The notes beneath the pieces are model-generated. The model was not told the DNA's origin. It did no database searches and saw only the letters and a list, made by a program, of their open reading frames with translations. Positions 26,077 to 34,863 of a DNA stretch of 64,000 nt are shown piece after piece. This DNA comes from CAVSJR01 sp963728285. GTDB taxonomy: Bacteria; Actinomycetota; UBA4738; HRBIN12. Each line of letters opens with the position of its first letter. The first letter of the stretch is position 1. The stretch covers positions 1 to 64,000 of the forward strand of contig CAVSJR010000002.1 of NCBI GenBank assembly GCA_963728285.1, read 5' to 3'. A program made the position numbers and the translations under genes.

Positions 26077-27271
26077 CTAGGCGCCGCCGGACTCGCGCGG
26101 ACCGACGGGATCGGGCGGGCCGCCCGCCTCGGCGAACACGCCCTCCGCCGCGGCGATCGCCGCTCCCCGCTTCACCGGGTGACCGAGGCGCTCGAGGGTC
26201 ATCTCCAGCGCCGCGAGCCCGCGGATGATGTCGAGGCGGTCGAAGTAGCCGAAGTGCCCGATGCGGAACACCTTTCCCTTGAGCGGCCCCTGCCCGGGCG
26301 CCAGCACGACGCCGAACTCCTCGCGGATGGCGCTCGAGATCGTGTCCGCGTCGAGGCCCTCGGGGGCCCGGATCGCCGTGACGGTCCAGTTGTCGTCGAG
26401 CCCCTCGCCGAACAGATCCAGCCCGAGCGCCTGGACGCCCTCCTTCACCGCGCGCGACAGCATGCGGTGGCGGGCGAGGGCCGCCTCCACGCCGTCCTGG
26501 AAGTACAGCTCGAGGGCGGCGTGAAGCCCCTGCATCACGGAGATCGCCGGCGTCCAGGGGTTCTCCGGGTCGGGAAGATCGGCGAACGCCTTGTACGTCG
26601 CCCAGTCGAAGTAGAAGCGCGGACACGTTGCGCGTCCTCGAGGCCTCCCACGCCCGATCGCTCACGGCCACGAACGAGATGCCCGGCGATGCGGAGAGCG
26701 CCTTCTGCGACCCGCCGATCGCGACGTCGATCCCCCATGCGTCGAACTCGAACGGGACGGCCCCGAGGGACGACACGACGTCGACGACCACCAGCGCGCC
26801 GGCCTCGTTCGCCACCCCGGCGAGCTCCTCGATCGGGTGGATGACACCGGTCGAGGTCTCGGACTGGGTGAGCAGCACGGCCTTCACCGGATGCTCTCGG
26901 ATCGCCGCCCGGACGTCGTCCGGCCGCACGCGCCGTCCCCAGTCGTAGTCCACCGTGCGAACGACGAGTCCGAAGGACTCGGCGAGCCTCTTCAGGCGAT
27001 CCGCGAAGAACCCGGCGTTGGGGACGAGCACCTCGTCGCCGGGAGAGAAGACGTTTTGGATCGCGGACTCGAGGCCGCCCGTCCCCGACGACGTCATCAG
27101 GAGCACGTCGCCGCCCGTCCCGTAGAGCTCACGCAACCGGCCCGCCACGTCCCGCATGAGGCTTCCGAACCCCGGCCCCCGGTGATAGACGAGCGGGCTT
27201 CCCTGGGCGAGCAGGACCTGGGGCGGGATCGGCGTGGGTCCCGGAGCGAGGATGATCTCGGGCCTGTCCAT
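26077..27271 (-). CDS. class-V aminotransferase, alanine/serine-glyoxylate type (one frame break)
   Basis: PLP fold-type-I enzyme related to alanine-glyoxylate, serine-glyoxylate and serine-pyruvate aminotransferases. It opens 'IILAPGPTPIPPQVLLAQG', typical of the family, with 'MTSSGTGGLESAIQNVFSPG' and the PLP Lys in 'IAIGGSQKALSASPG'-like context ('GGSQKALSASPGISFVAVSD'). Near 26620 the frame shifts by one base; the true continuation is 'RFYFDWATYKAFADLPDPEN', 'PWTPAISVMQGLHAALELYF' and 'KVFRIGHFGYFDRLDIIRGL' to 26077. Joined ~398 aa, somewhat longer than average through a C-terminal tail. With serA immediately downstream it likely interconverts serine, glycine, glyoxylate and hydroxypyruvate or pyruvate. 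290 bases separate it from the divergent gene to its right. Confidence 0.88.
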
Positions 27272-27562
27272 TGCCGGTCAGCTCCTTGCTGGGCCGATGC
27301 GTCTTCGCGGGGCATCGTCGCGAACCGTCGTCGCGGGCCGCGTGCCGGCCGCGAGCACTCGCGGAGCGCGTGGAGCGCGCGCAATCCAGCGTAGCACGGC
27401 CCCCCGGCCGATCCGGCGCCCGCGGCTGAGGTGCCACGCGGCGTGTGGCGGCGCGATGTCCGTTCGTGTGCGCCGCGTCACAGCGTCGGCGGCTGCAGGG
27501 GCATACCGTCGCGGCGCTCCCCCACCGACCGCTCCGGGCGGGGCGGGAAGGAGGATCACGCG

Positions 27563-28444
27563 ATGCGACGTCGTGGACTAGCTGTGTGCCTCGTGGCGCT
27601 GTCCGTGTGGGGCGTGAGCGAGGCGGTGCCGGCACGCGCCGGCTGGCGCGACCCCGTCTGCGAGATCGACGGCGGTGACGCCGTGGGGACCGCCGCGTGC
27701 ACGCCGCCATCCCACCGCGCTCAACCGCGCCCGTCCGCAAACTCGTGCGCGGGCGCCGCCTACTGCGAGATGACCTACCGGGAGCTCGACGCGGCCGGGT
27801 TCCCAAGCGCGGGGCTCGGGGTGGACGACGTCGAGGCGGCCTCCGACCTCCGAATGAGCTCGGATCCGTCGACGGCCGGACGGCTCGCGTACGGCGGATG
27901 GATCAGCTTCTACAACTATCGCGGCAGGAGGTGCAGCGGCACCGTGAGGGACAGCGGCCACTGCGCGTGGCTCTACCACAAGTACCGCGTCTTCGAGGGC
28001 GGCGATCCCAAGGGCGGCATCCACGTCACGGCGTTCCCGTCTCGATCCGGGAACAACGACCCGTCCGACAAGTGGGTGCGAAACCTGGGACCCATCCCCA
28101 GCCGATTCCGTGCTCGGCCCCGCGGCCACACTCGTCACGACTATCGGTGGGGGCACATGAACGGCAGCTTCACGGGGTTCGAGCGGGACTACCGGGAGAG
28201 CTTCTACCCGGGCCTGTGGCGGCTCGATCCGTGGGTCGTCTACAAGCCTCACTCGCGACACTATCGAAGCTCGTTCGAGGTGCACGGTGGCAGGAACTCC
28301 GACGGGTCGAGCCGGCTGTGGACCACGAGGACCGGGGGCTGCATCCGCCTGTCGATCGCGGGCATCCGCGGCCTCAAGTCGAAGTGGGACCGGCGCACCG
28401 ACAACCGGCGTACCGCCCGCCTCTACGTCGTGCACAACGCGTGA
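27563..28444 (+). CDS. secreted L,D-transpeptidase-like (YkuD-type) protein
   Basis: ATG at 27563 has AAGGAGG eight bases upstream. A signal peptide (to 'AVPARA', ~26) leads to a 265-residue mature protein. The C-terminal part carries a plausible YkuD catalytic arrangement: His241 in 'FEVHGGRNSDGSS' and, sixteen residues later, 'TGGCIRLS' (Cys260, Arg262), as in L,D-transpeptidases that crosslink peptidoglycan or attach proteins to it. The middle has four Cys and 'GWISFYNYRGRRCSG' with 'GSFTGFERDY'. Overall similarity to well-known L,D-transpeptidases is limited to the active site, so another YkuD-like amidase or a DUF2778-type relative is possible. Its stop overlaps the start of the following lipoprotein gene. 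Confidence 0.6.
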   Translation: MRRRGLAVCLVALSVWGVSEAVPARAGWRDPVCEIDGGDAVGTAACTPPSHRAQPRPSANSCAGAAYCEMTYRELDAAGFPSAGLGVDDVEAASDLRMSSDPSTAGRLAYGGWISFYNYRGRRCSGTVRDSGHCAWLYHKYRVFEGGDPKGGIHVTAFPSRSGNNDPSDKWVRNLGPIPSRFRARPRGHTRHDYRWGHMNGSFTGFERDYRESFYPGLWRLDPWVVYKPHSRHYRSSFEVHGGRNSDGSSRLWTTRTGGCIRLSIAGIRGLKSKWDRRTDNRRTARLYVVHNA

Positions 28445-29706
28445 CCGCGGGCAGGCGTTTGGGCGCGTGGCGTTTGGGCGCGACGCCCGGCGCGGTCGGG
28501 CGGGGCCGAGCATCTCGGCGGCGGCGGGAAGGACTCCTCCTCGCCGTGACGCTCGCGCTCGCCGGAACCGTGGTCGCGTGTACGTCGTCTCCGGCCCCCG
28601 GCGGCGGCCGGCCCATCGGGACGACGACGCCGGAGGCCGGCGAGGCGACGCCCACGACCGATCCCGGACCATTCGACGGTCTCACCTGGAGCGGACGGCC
28701 CGTGCCCGTGGACGCCCTGCTCCACGACGACGGCTCGCGACTGTGGTCCGTGGAGCTGAGCGGCAGGCGCTCGCTCGTCTGGAGCCACCCGCCCGCCTTC
28801 GTGTCGCAGCTCGCCGCCTCGCCCGACGGCGAGCGGGTGGCGATGTCGATCGGCCTCGAGCCCCGCAACGCCTCACAGCCCTCGTTCCTGCTCTACATCC
28901 TCGAGGGCGACGGATCCGTGCAGCTCGCCGATGCGACGCGGGACTTCCGCAGCATCGACTCGCCCGTGTTCCTCCGACCGCCCTCGAGCCGGGGCACGGC
29001 GCGGGAGCGGCTGTACTGGATCCGAACCGGCGAGTCCGTCGATCCGTTCGGACGGCTCGACAGCCAGGTGATGGTCCTGACCGACGAAGGCGCCCGCGAG
29101 GTCAGGGTTCCGCTGCGGTTCACGGAGGCGGTGTTCGGCATCCACGGGTTCCCCGGTGCCGCGACGGCCACGCTGACCTTGTTCCGGCAGAACGACGTGC
29201 CGACCCGAGCGGAGGTCCTTCGCAACGACGACCATCGAAGCGGCGTGACGCCCGCGTCGCTCACGCTGTGGGGCAACAACGAGTTCCGCGCGAACACGGA
29301 CGTCCTGAACGGCGTCGCCTGGGTGTCGCCGAGCGAGTACGTCGTCCCCGTGGCGCAGCGGTTCCACCGGGCCCGCTACGAGCTCCGGCTGTTCCGCATC
29401 GGGTGCGAGTCGCTCGGCTCGCACGTGGTCTACGAGGGCCGGGACATCGACTGGGGGTATTCGGAGCTCCCGTGGAGGATCGTGCCGGCCGGGCCCCGCC
29501 GGGTCCTGGTGCTCGGCGCGGACGAGGCGCGGGGCGCGAATCCCGACGCGCCCCACGGCCTGACGTGGCTCGCGGTCGATCTCGAGCGCGGCCGCATCTC
29601 GCCGACCGGGGTGGAATGGAGCCGTGGCGGGTGGGCCTGGGTCGAGCGAGCCCCTCGCGCCGGCCGCGACGCGGGCTGCGACGACGTGTCGTGGAGCTGG
29701 CCCTGA
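28441..29706 (+). CDS. lipoprotein with beta-propeller-like C-terminal domain
   Basis: GTG at 28441 overlaps the preceding TGA (GTGA), so the two genes are translationally coupled. A twin-Arg-rich n-region ('GRASRRRREGLLLAVTLAL') leads to lipobox 'VVACTSS', then a Pro/Gly/Thr linker. The ~370-residue domain has repeating segments such as 'DGSRLWSVELSGRRSLVWSH', 'AASPDGERVAMSIGLEPRN' and 'SFLLYILEGDGSVQLADA', a pattern seen in TolB/WD-like propellers. A Cys pair ('RIGCESLG', 'AGCDDVSW') lies near the end. No family recognised. Coupling to the YkuD-like gene suggests an envelope role; function unknown. Confidence 0.7.
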   Translation: MTAGRRLGAWRLGATPGAVGRGRASRRRREGLLLAVTLALAGTVVACTSSPAPGGGRPIGTTTPEAGEATPTTDPGPFDGLTWSGRPVPVDALLHDDGSRLWSVELSGRRSLVWSHPPAFVSQLAASPDGERVAMSIGLEPRNASQPSFLLYILEGDGSVQLADATRDFRSIDSPVFLRPPSSRGTARERLYWIRTGESVDPFGRLDSQVMVLTDEGAREVRVPLRFTEAVFGIHGFPGAATATLTLFRQNDVPTRAEVLRNDDHRSGVTPASLTLWGNNEFRANTDVLNGVAWVSPSEYVVPVAQRFHRARYELRLFRIGCESLGSHVVYEGRDIDWGYSELPWRIVPAGPRRVLVLGADEARGANPDAPHGLTWLAVDLERGRISPTGVEWSRGGWAWVERAPRAGRDAGCDDVSWSWP

Positions 29707-29737
29707 TGGCGCGTACGCGGCCCGCCGGCGTCGGCTC

Positions 29738-30046
29738 CTACACCTGGATCTGGAGGCTCCCGCCCTCCTCGCGGACGGGATAGACGGGAAGCGGGCGCTG
29801 GGCCGGCGGGCTGACCACCTCGCCGGTCGTGATGTCGAAGACGCTGCCGTGACACTCGCATTCGATCTCGGTGCCCTCGAGCTCGCCCTGGTTCAGATTG
29901 CATCCCTGGTGGGTGCAGATGTCGCTGAACGCGTACAGGCTCCCGTCGACCCTCGCCACGAGGATCGGGGCATCTCCGACCGTGAAGACCTTCATGTCGC
30001 CCTCGGGGACGTCGGCCGCCCCTCCGACCGTGACGAACTCCGCCAT
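29738..30046 (-). CDS. Rieske-type ferredoxin
   Basis: Small soluble [2Fe-2S] electron carrier of 102 aa, the size of BphF/NirD-like Rieske ferredoxins. Cluster ligands are clear: C44-T-H46 in 'DICTHQGCN' and C63-E-C-H66 in 'IECECHGSVFD', i.e. C-x-H and C-x2-H with 16 residues between. 'PAQRPLPVYPVREEGGSLQI' is the typical C-terminus. ATG at 30046 with GGAGGAG upstream. No oxygenase or reductase gene adjoins it, so the electron acceptor is unknown. It could serve a dioxygenase or a nitrite-reductase-like system encoded elsewhere. Confidence 0.93.
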   Translation of the reverse strand: MAEFVTVGGAADVPEGDMKVFTVGDAPILVARVDGSLYAFSDICTHQGCNLNQGELEGTEIECECHGSVFDITTGEVVSPPAQRPLPVYPVREEGGSLQIQV

Positions 30047-30090
30047 CTCTCCTCCTCGTGGTGCTTGCTCGGCCCAGGTGCCGGGCTAGC

Positions 30091-31407
30091 TTACGCGGGA
30101 CGCTCGGGCTCGCGGGTCGGCTCCTGCTCTCGCGGTCGAGTTCGAGCCGCCCAGCGGCGTCGCTCGATCTGGGGCCAGAGGAGATAGGAGATCCCGACCA
30201 CGAGGTAGAACGCCGCCAGGAGGAGGACCCCGAGGTGGAAGTCGATCGGCAGCACGGCCGGGAGCAGGGCGCCGATCACCCAGGCGAGCTGGAACATCAC
30301 CTCATACCGAACGAAGACTCGACCCAGCGCTCCGGCCGGCGCCTCTCGCTGCATCAGACTTTGAAAGGCCAGCCGGCCGAGCTCGGTCGCCGTCCCGGCC
30401 ACGAAACCGAACGTCGCGAGCACGGGCAGCGTGAACGCCTGAAACGCCCCGAACGCCGCGAGGCCGGCTCCGAGCAAGCTCGCGAGGACCACGATCTCCT
30501 CTCGCAGCCGCTCGCGAATCCGAGGGGCGATGAGGTCCGCCAGCAGGGCTCCGGCGAGCCCGGCGCCGACCACGACGCCGAACCAGTACGTCGGCTCCCC
30601 GTCGCGGCGCAGCGCGAAGGCCAGCAGGAACAGGAGGAAGCCGCTCGCCGTGCGCAGCGCGATCGCGCCGAAGGCCGGAGCGGCGAGCGCCGGCACCCGG
30701 CCGCGCGCGGCCACCGTCCCCGTGCCGGTTCGAGGGATCCTCGGTTGCGGCAGCCGAAGGTTCAGCAGCGCCGTCGCCGCGTACACGGCCGATGCGAGAT
30801 AGATCGGCGCTCCGGGCCCGCCCACCTTCAGCAGGGCGAGCCCGAAGAGTGCCGCGAGAACCGCCCCCAGCGCCGTGAATCGGCCCAGCCGGGCGTTCGC
30901 GCGCACGAGGCCCTCCTCCGAGCCCGCATACGCCAACACGAGCCCGTTCTTGGTGATCGCGTGGACGCGCGAGAGGACCAGCAACAGGAACAGCGCGGGA
31001 AACAGCAACGCCGTGCTCGTCCGCGGCGCCAGGTAGAGGGCGAGGAAGGCCCGTCCGGCGGCCGAGGTCACGGAGATCGCGCGTCGGGGGCCCGCGCGAT
31101 CGAGCATCGGGACGAGCAACGGGCCCGCGAGCGCGAGCGGAGCCATCGTCAGCAGGAGATAGGCGGCGACCCTTCCCTCCGCCTCCCCCACCGGGATCGA
31201 GAAGAAGATGGAGTCCGCGAGCGCGATCGCGACCAACGCGTCGGCGGCGGCGCTGCCCAAATGCACCAGCGCGTAGGAGTCGATCGGGTCCTGCGAGCGC
31301 CACAGCCGTCGGAAGGGCCAGACGGCGGCCTCGACGAGGCCGGCGAGGCCGAGGAGGATCAGCTGCCACCACGGATATCGCCTGGGGCGGTCCCCCCGCG
31401 AGGTCAC
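30091..31407 (-). CDS. MFS-type multi-pass membrane protein
   Basis: 438 aa with about ten to twelve hydrophobic helices ('WWQLILLGLAGLVEAAVW', 'LLFPALFLLLVLSRVHAI', 'GFLLFLLAFALRR', 'LLAAFYLVVGISYLLWPQI') and a charged cytoplasmic tail rich in Arg, Glu and Pro. The pattern matches MFS proteins of unknown substrate common in actinobacteria; the canonical GxxxDRxGRR loop is present only as 'MLDRAGPRRAISVTS'. It lies between the Rieske ferredoxin and gatB genes on the same strand, 16 bases from the end of gatB. Transport substrate cannot be inferred. Confidence 0.75.
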   Translation of the reverse strand: MTSRGDRPRRYPWWQLILLGLAGLVEAAVWPFRRLWRSQDPIDSYALVHLGSAAADALVAIALADSIFFSIPVGEAEGRVAAYLLLTMAPLALAGPLLVPMLDRAGPRRAISVTSAAGRAFLALYLAPRTSTALLFPALFLLLVLSRVHAITKNGLVLAYAGSEEGLVRANARLGRFTALGAVLAALFGLALLKVGGPGAPIYLASAVYAATALLNLRLPQPRIPRTGTGTVAARGRVPALAAPAFGAIALRTASGFLLFLLAFALRRDGEPTYWFGVVVGAGLAGALLADLIAPRIRERLREEIVVLASLLGAGLAAFGAFQAFTLPVLATFGFVAGTATELGRLAFQSLMQREAPAGALGRVFVRYEVMFQLAWVIGALLPAVLPIDFHLGVLLLAAFYLVVGISYLLWPQIERRRWAARTRPREQEPTREPERPA

Positions 31408-31423
31408 GGGCGCGGACGGCCCG

Positions 31424-32887
31424 TCACCGCGAGAGGCGCTGGCGGAGCAGCTCGCGGGCGAGCTGCGGGTTGGCGGCGCCGCCCGACTTCTGCATGACCT
31501 GCCCGACGAGGAAGCCGAGCACGCCGTCGTTGCCGGCCTGCACCTTCGCGACCGGGTCGGGATTCTCCGCGACGACCACGTCGACGATGGCCCCGAGCTC
31601 CTCCTCGTCGGAGACCTGCGTGAGGCCCTTCTCGTTCACGATCGCCTCGATCGGGTCGCCCGTCTCGATCGCCGCCTCCAGCGCCTGCTTCACGCCCGCG
31701 CTGGAGACCGTGCCATCGGTCGCGAGCCGGACCAGGTCCGCGATGTGCGTCGGCGTGATGCGGGATGTGGCGAGCTCGATGTCCGCCTTGTGCAGCTGGC
31801 CCGCGAGGTCCTGCGTGATGAGGTTGGCAGCGGCTGCGGGGTCGCCGCCGGCCTCGACGGCCGCCTCGAAGAACGCCGCCCATTCCCTGGAGGCCGCGAG
31901 CACGCGCGCGGGCTCGGCCCTCAGGCCGAGCTCCCGCTCGTACCGCGCACGCCGGGCGGCCGAGAGCTCCGGAAGGTCGACCCGAAGCTTCTCGATCCAC
32001 ATCGAATCCGGCTCCAACGGCGGCATATCCGGCTCCGGGAAGTACCGGTAGTCGAACGCCTCCTCCTTCGAACGCATGGAGGAGGTGACGCCCGCGTCCT
32101 CGTTCCAGTGGCGGGTCTCCTGCACTAATGGAGTACCCGCCTCCAGGGCGTCGCGCTGCCGCTGCGCCTCGTAGCGGACGGCGCGTTCGAGTGATCGAAC
32201 CGAGTTCATGTTCTTGATCTCCACCTTCACGCCGAGCTGCGGGCTGCCGCGCTCGCGCACCGACACGTTCGCGTCGCATCGCAGCGATCCCTCCTCCATC
32301 CTGACGTCGGAGACGTCGAGCGACTCCAACGTCGCCCGAAGCTCCCGGAGGTAGGCCGCCGCCTCCTCGGGCGAGCGCATATCGGGCTCCGACACGACCT
32401 CCACGAGTGGGACGCCGGCGCGGTTGTAGTCGATCAGCGCGTAGTCCGCCTCGGAGATTCGGCCGCTCGCCCCCGGATGGGTCGTCTTCCCGGTGTCCTC
32501 CTCCATGTGCACGCGGGTGATCCCGATGCGCCGCTCCCGGCCGTCGACCTCGATGTCGAGGTGGCCCCCCACGCACACGGGGAGGTCGTACTGCGAGATC
32601 TGGAAGTTCTTCGGCATGTCCGGATAGAAATAATGCTTGCGATGAAACAGCGAGCGAGGAGCGATGTCGCAACCGACGGCGAGGCCGATCCGCACGATGT
32701 ATTCAATCGCGCGCTCGTTGGGAACGGGGAGCGATCCGGGATGCCCCAGGCACACGGGGCACACGTTCGTGTTCGGCGGCGCGCCGAACTCGTTGCGGCA
32801 GCCACAGAACATCTTCGACGCGGTCGAGAGCTCGACGTGGCACTCGAGGCCGACGACGGTTTCCCAGCGGTCCTCGCTCGCGGCCAT
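31424..32887 (-). CDS. gatB: aspartyl/glutamyl-tRNA(Asn/Gln) amidotransferase subunit B
   Basis: tRNA-binding and kinase subunit of GatCAB, which amidates Glu-tRNA-Gln (and often Asp-tRNA-Asn). 'VVGLECHVELSTASKMFCGC' opens the cradle domain; the zinc-binding 'CVCL'-like pair is 'VCPVCLGHPGSLPVPN'. 'HYFYPDMPKNFQISQYDLP' and 'IDYNRAGVPLVEVVSEPDM' are family signatures, and the tail has the YqeY-like helical domain ('VLGFLVGQVMQKSGGAANPQ'). Length 487 aa is normal. Its partner genes gatA and gatC lie 2 kb to the right, separated by two genes on the other strand, an unusual split of an operon that is often contiguous. Confidence 0.96.
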   Translation of the reverse strand: MAASEDRWETVVGLECHVELSTASKMFCGCRNEFGAPPNTNVCPVCLGHPGSLPVPNERAIEYIVRIGLAVGCDIAPRSLFHRKHYFYPDMPKNFQISQYDLPVCVGGHLDIEVDGRERRIGITRVHMEEDTGKTTHPGASGRISEADYALIDYNRAGVPLVEVVSEPDMRSPEEAAAYLRELRATLESLDVSDVRMEEGSLRCDANVSVRERGSPQLGVKVEIKNMNSVRSLERAVRYEAQRQRDALEAGTPLVQETRHWNEDAGVTSSMRSKEEAFDYRYFPEPDMPPLEPDSMWIEKLRVDLPELSAARRARYERELGLRAEPARVLAASREWAAFFEAAVEAGGDPAAAANLITQDLAGQLHKADIELATSRITPTHIADLVRLATDGTVSSAGVKQALEAAIETGDPIEAIVNEKGLTQVSDEEELGAIVDVVVAENPDPVAKVQAGNDGVLGFLVGQVMQKSGGAANPQLARELLRQRLSR

Positions 32888-32953
32888 GGTTCGACACGAT
32901 AGCGGTCCACCGGGACACGTGCCGTAGCGCCCCCGGCCCGTAGCATCCTCGTC

Positions 32954-33928
32954 ATGGCTCGAACCATCCCGTCGCCGCCCGAGGCCCCGGCGCCCTCCGC
33001 ATCTTCTGCGTCGATCTGGGCCGCCCTCGCGGTCATCTACGTCGTGTGGGGCACGACCTACCTCGCAATCCGGGTCACGAACCAGACGCTTCCGCCGCTG
33101 CTCGCCGCGTCACTCCGGTTCCTGATCGCGGGGGCCATCCTGTACGCGTGGTCGGTCCGGCGAGGCGACCGGGTCGGCGACCGCCCCGGTCCTCAGCAGT
33201 GGCGCGCCGCGGCCATCGTGGGCGTCCTCCTGCTCTTCGGCGGCAACGGGGGCGTCGTCTGGGCGGAGCGAACGATCCCGAGCGGCATCGCCGCCCTCCT
33301 CATCGCGCTCGTGCCGTTGTGGATCGCCCTGATCGACGGCGTCGTGCTGCGCCACCGGGTGCGCCCCCTTACGGCGACCGGCATCGTGATCGGTTTCGGC
33401 GGAGCCGCCCTCCTGTTGCTGGGCGGCGGCGGGACCGGGCGCGTGGAGCCCCTCGGCATGCTCCTGGTCGTGGCGGCGTCGCTGTCGTGGGCGTGCGGCG
33501 CGCTGTACTCGCGCACGGCTCCCCTCCCCCGTCGTCCGCTCGTCGGCGCCGGCATGGAGATGCTGGCCGGAGGCCTCGCGCTCGGGATCGCGGGGGTCTT
33601 GGCCGGGGAGCTCGCCGACGTGCGTCCCGAGCAGTTCTCGCTCGCGTCCGTCGCGAGCCTCGCCTACCTGATCGTCTTCGGCTCGTTCGTCGCGTTCACG
33701 TGCTTCGTGTGGCTTCTCCGGGTCGCGAGGACGTCGCTCGTGGCGACCTACGCGTACGTCAATCCCGTCGTCGCGGTGTTCCTCGGGTGGCTCATCCTCG
33801 GTGAGCAGGTCACCCTTCGCACGGTGATCGCCGGCTTGGTGATCGTCGCGGCGGTGGCGCTGATCATCTCGGCGGGCGGGGCGCGGCGAGAGGACGAGCA
33901 ATCCGTGGGGATCGGCCGCGCGCGATGA
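32954..33928 (+). CDS. EamA-family (DMT) transporter
   Basis: Ten-helix drug/metabolite transporter of 324 aa with two EamA repeats: 'AVIYVVWGTTYLAIRVTNQT' starts the first and 'LLVVAASLSWACGALYSRTA' the second. 'GGNGGVVWAERTIPSGIAAL' and 'TYAYVNPVVAVFLGWLILGE' are characteristic of RhaT/YedA-like exporters of amino acids or metabolites. Start ATG at 32954, 66 bases from the divergent gatB start. The downstream metallophosphoesterase gene overlaps it by 4 bases (ATGA), so they form a two-gene operon. Substrate unknown. Confidence 0.9.
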   Translation: MARTIPSPPEAPAPSASSASIWAALAVIYVVWGTTYLAIRVTNQTLPPLLAASLRFLIAGAILYAWSVRRGDRVGDRPGPQQWRAAAIVGVLLLFGGNGGVVWAERTIPSGIAALLIALVPLWIALIDGVVLRHRVRPLTATGIVIGFGGAALLLLGGGGTGRVEPLGMLLVVAASLSWACGALYSRTAPLPRRPLVGAGMEMLAGGLALGIAGVLAGELADVRPEQFSLASVASLAYLIVFGSFVAFTCFVWLLRVARTSLVATYAYVNPVVAVFLGWLILGEQVTLRTVIAGLVIVAAVALIISAGGARREDEQSVGIGRAR

Positions 33929-34848
33929 GGTTCCCTCGTTCGGTGTTCGTGGCCGTCGTGATCCTCGCGCTCGTTGGCGTCGTCGCCGCGTTCGCGTTCC
34001 TCGACGACGATCAAGCGTCGCGCTCCCCACGAGGGCTGAGCGAGCCGTCCGAGCAACCGGTGCCCACGCCGACCGGTCCCTTCCGGTTCGTCGTCCTGGG
34101 CGATTTCGGAAACGGAAGCCAGGCGGAGCTCAAGGTCGCCGGCGCGATCGACGACTGGACCGACGCGCATCCAGTGAACGCGCTGGTGACGACCGGGGAC
34201 AACGTGTACGAGTCTGGGGCGCCCACTCGCTTCGCCGAGGCCTGGGAGGGGCCGTTCGGCTGGGTCTCGGTGGAGGGAATCCCCGTCGTGGCGACGCTCG
34301 GGAATCACGACGTCGAGACGCAGGGCGGCGGCCCGGTCATGGGCCTGCTCGACATGCCGTCGCGCTGGTACACGCGCCGCATCGGACCCGTGGAGTTCAT
34401 CGTGCTGGACGCGAACCGCCCGACCGATCCCCGACAGCTCGACTTCCTGCGCCGAGCCGTGGAGAGCTCCACCGCCCGGTGGAAGATCGCGGTGTTTCAC
34501 CAGCCCGCCTACAGCTGCAGCCGCCACGGAAGCACCCCCGAGGTGGACGACCTGTGGCTCCCCCTCCTCGCCCGCGACGGTGTCGACCTCGTCCTCAACG
34601 GCCACGACCATGCCTACCAACGCTTCGGTCCGATCGACGGGACCACGTACGTCGTCACCGGAGGAGGGGGCGCGCCGCTGTACCACGAGGACGACTGCCC
34701 CGACGGCACGCCGGAGCCCGAGGCCAAGCGCGTCGTCCACCACTTCGTCACCCTGGTCGTGTCCGGCTCGAGGCTGCGGATCGAGGCGTTCGACTCGCGC
34801 CTCCGCTCTATCGACGAGGTCGACCTCGCCGAGTCCAAGCCCGGCTGA
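33925..34848 (+). CDS. exported metallophosphoesterase, purple-acid-phosphatase-like
   Basis: Calcineurin-like phosphoesterase of 307 aa with an N-terminal membrane anchor or signal ('SVFVAVVILALVGVVAAFAF'), so it acts outside the membrane. All metal-ligand motifs are present in order: 'VVLGDFGNGS' (Asp60), 'TTGDNVYESG' (Asp92), 'ATLGNHDVET' (Asn127/His128), 'AVFHQPAYSCS' and 'LNGHDHAYQRF'. GDNVY carries the Tyr that in purple acid phosphatases ligates Fe(III). It probably hydrolyses phosphomonoesters or diesters in the envelope. Translationally coupled to the EamA transporter gene. Contrast with the two defective relatives in the 49-57 kb island. Confidence 0.9.
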   Translation: MRFPRSVFVAVVILALVGVVAAFAFLDDDQASRSPRGLSEPSEQPVPTPTGPFRFVVLGDFGNGSQAELKVAGAIDDWTDAHPVNALVTTGDNVYESGAPTRFAEAWEGPFGWVSVEGIPVVATLGNHDVETQGGGPVMGLLDMPSRWYTRRIGPVEFIVLDANRPTDPRQLDFLRRAVESSTARWKIAVFHQPAYSCSRHGSTPEVDDLWLPLLARDGVDLVLNGHDHAYQRFGPIDGTTYVVTGGGGAPLYHEDDCPDGTPEPEAKRVVHHFVTLVVSGSRLRIEAFDSRLRSIDEVDLAESKPG

Positions 34849-34863
34849 TGCGGTCGGACCTCC

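Noticed and set aside
24482..27271. 929-residue apparent aminotransferase-SerA fusion
   Set aside because: The linking stretch is Arg/Gly-rich shadow; the aminotransferase's true C-terminus lies in another frame to 26077 and serA has its own ATG at 26068.
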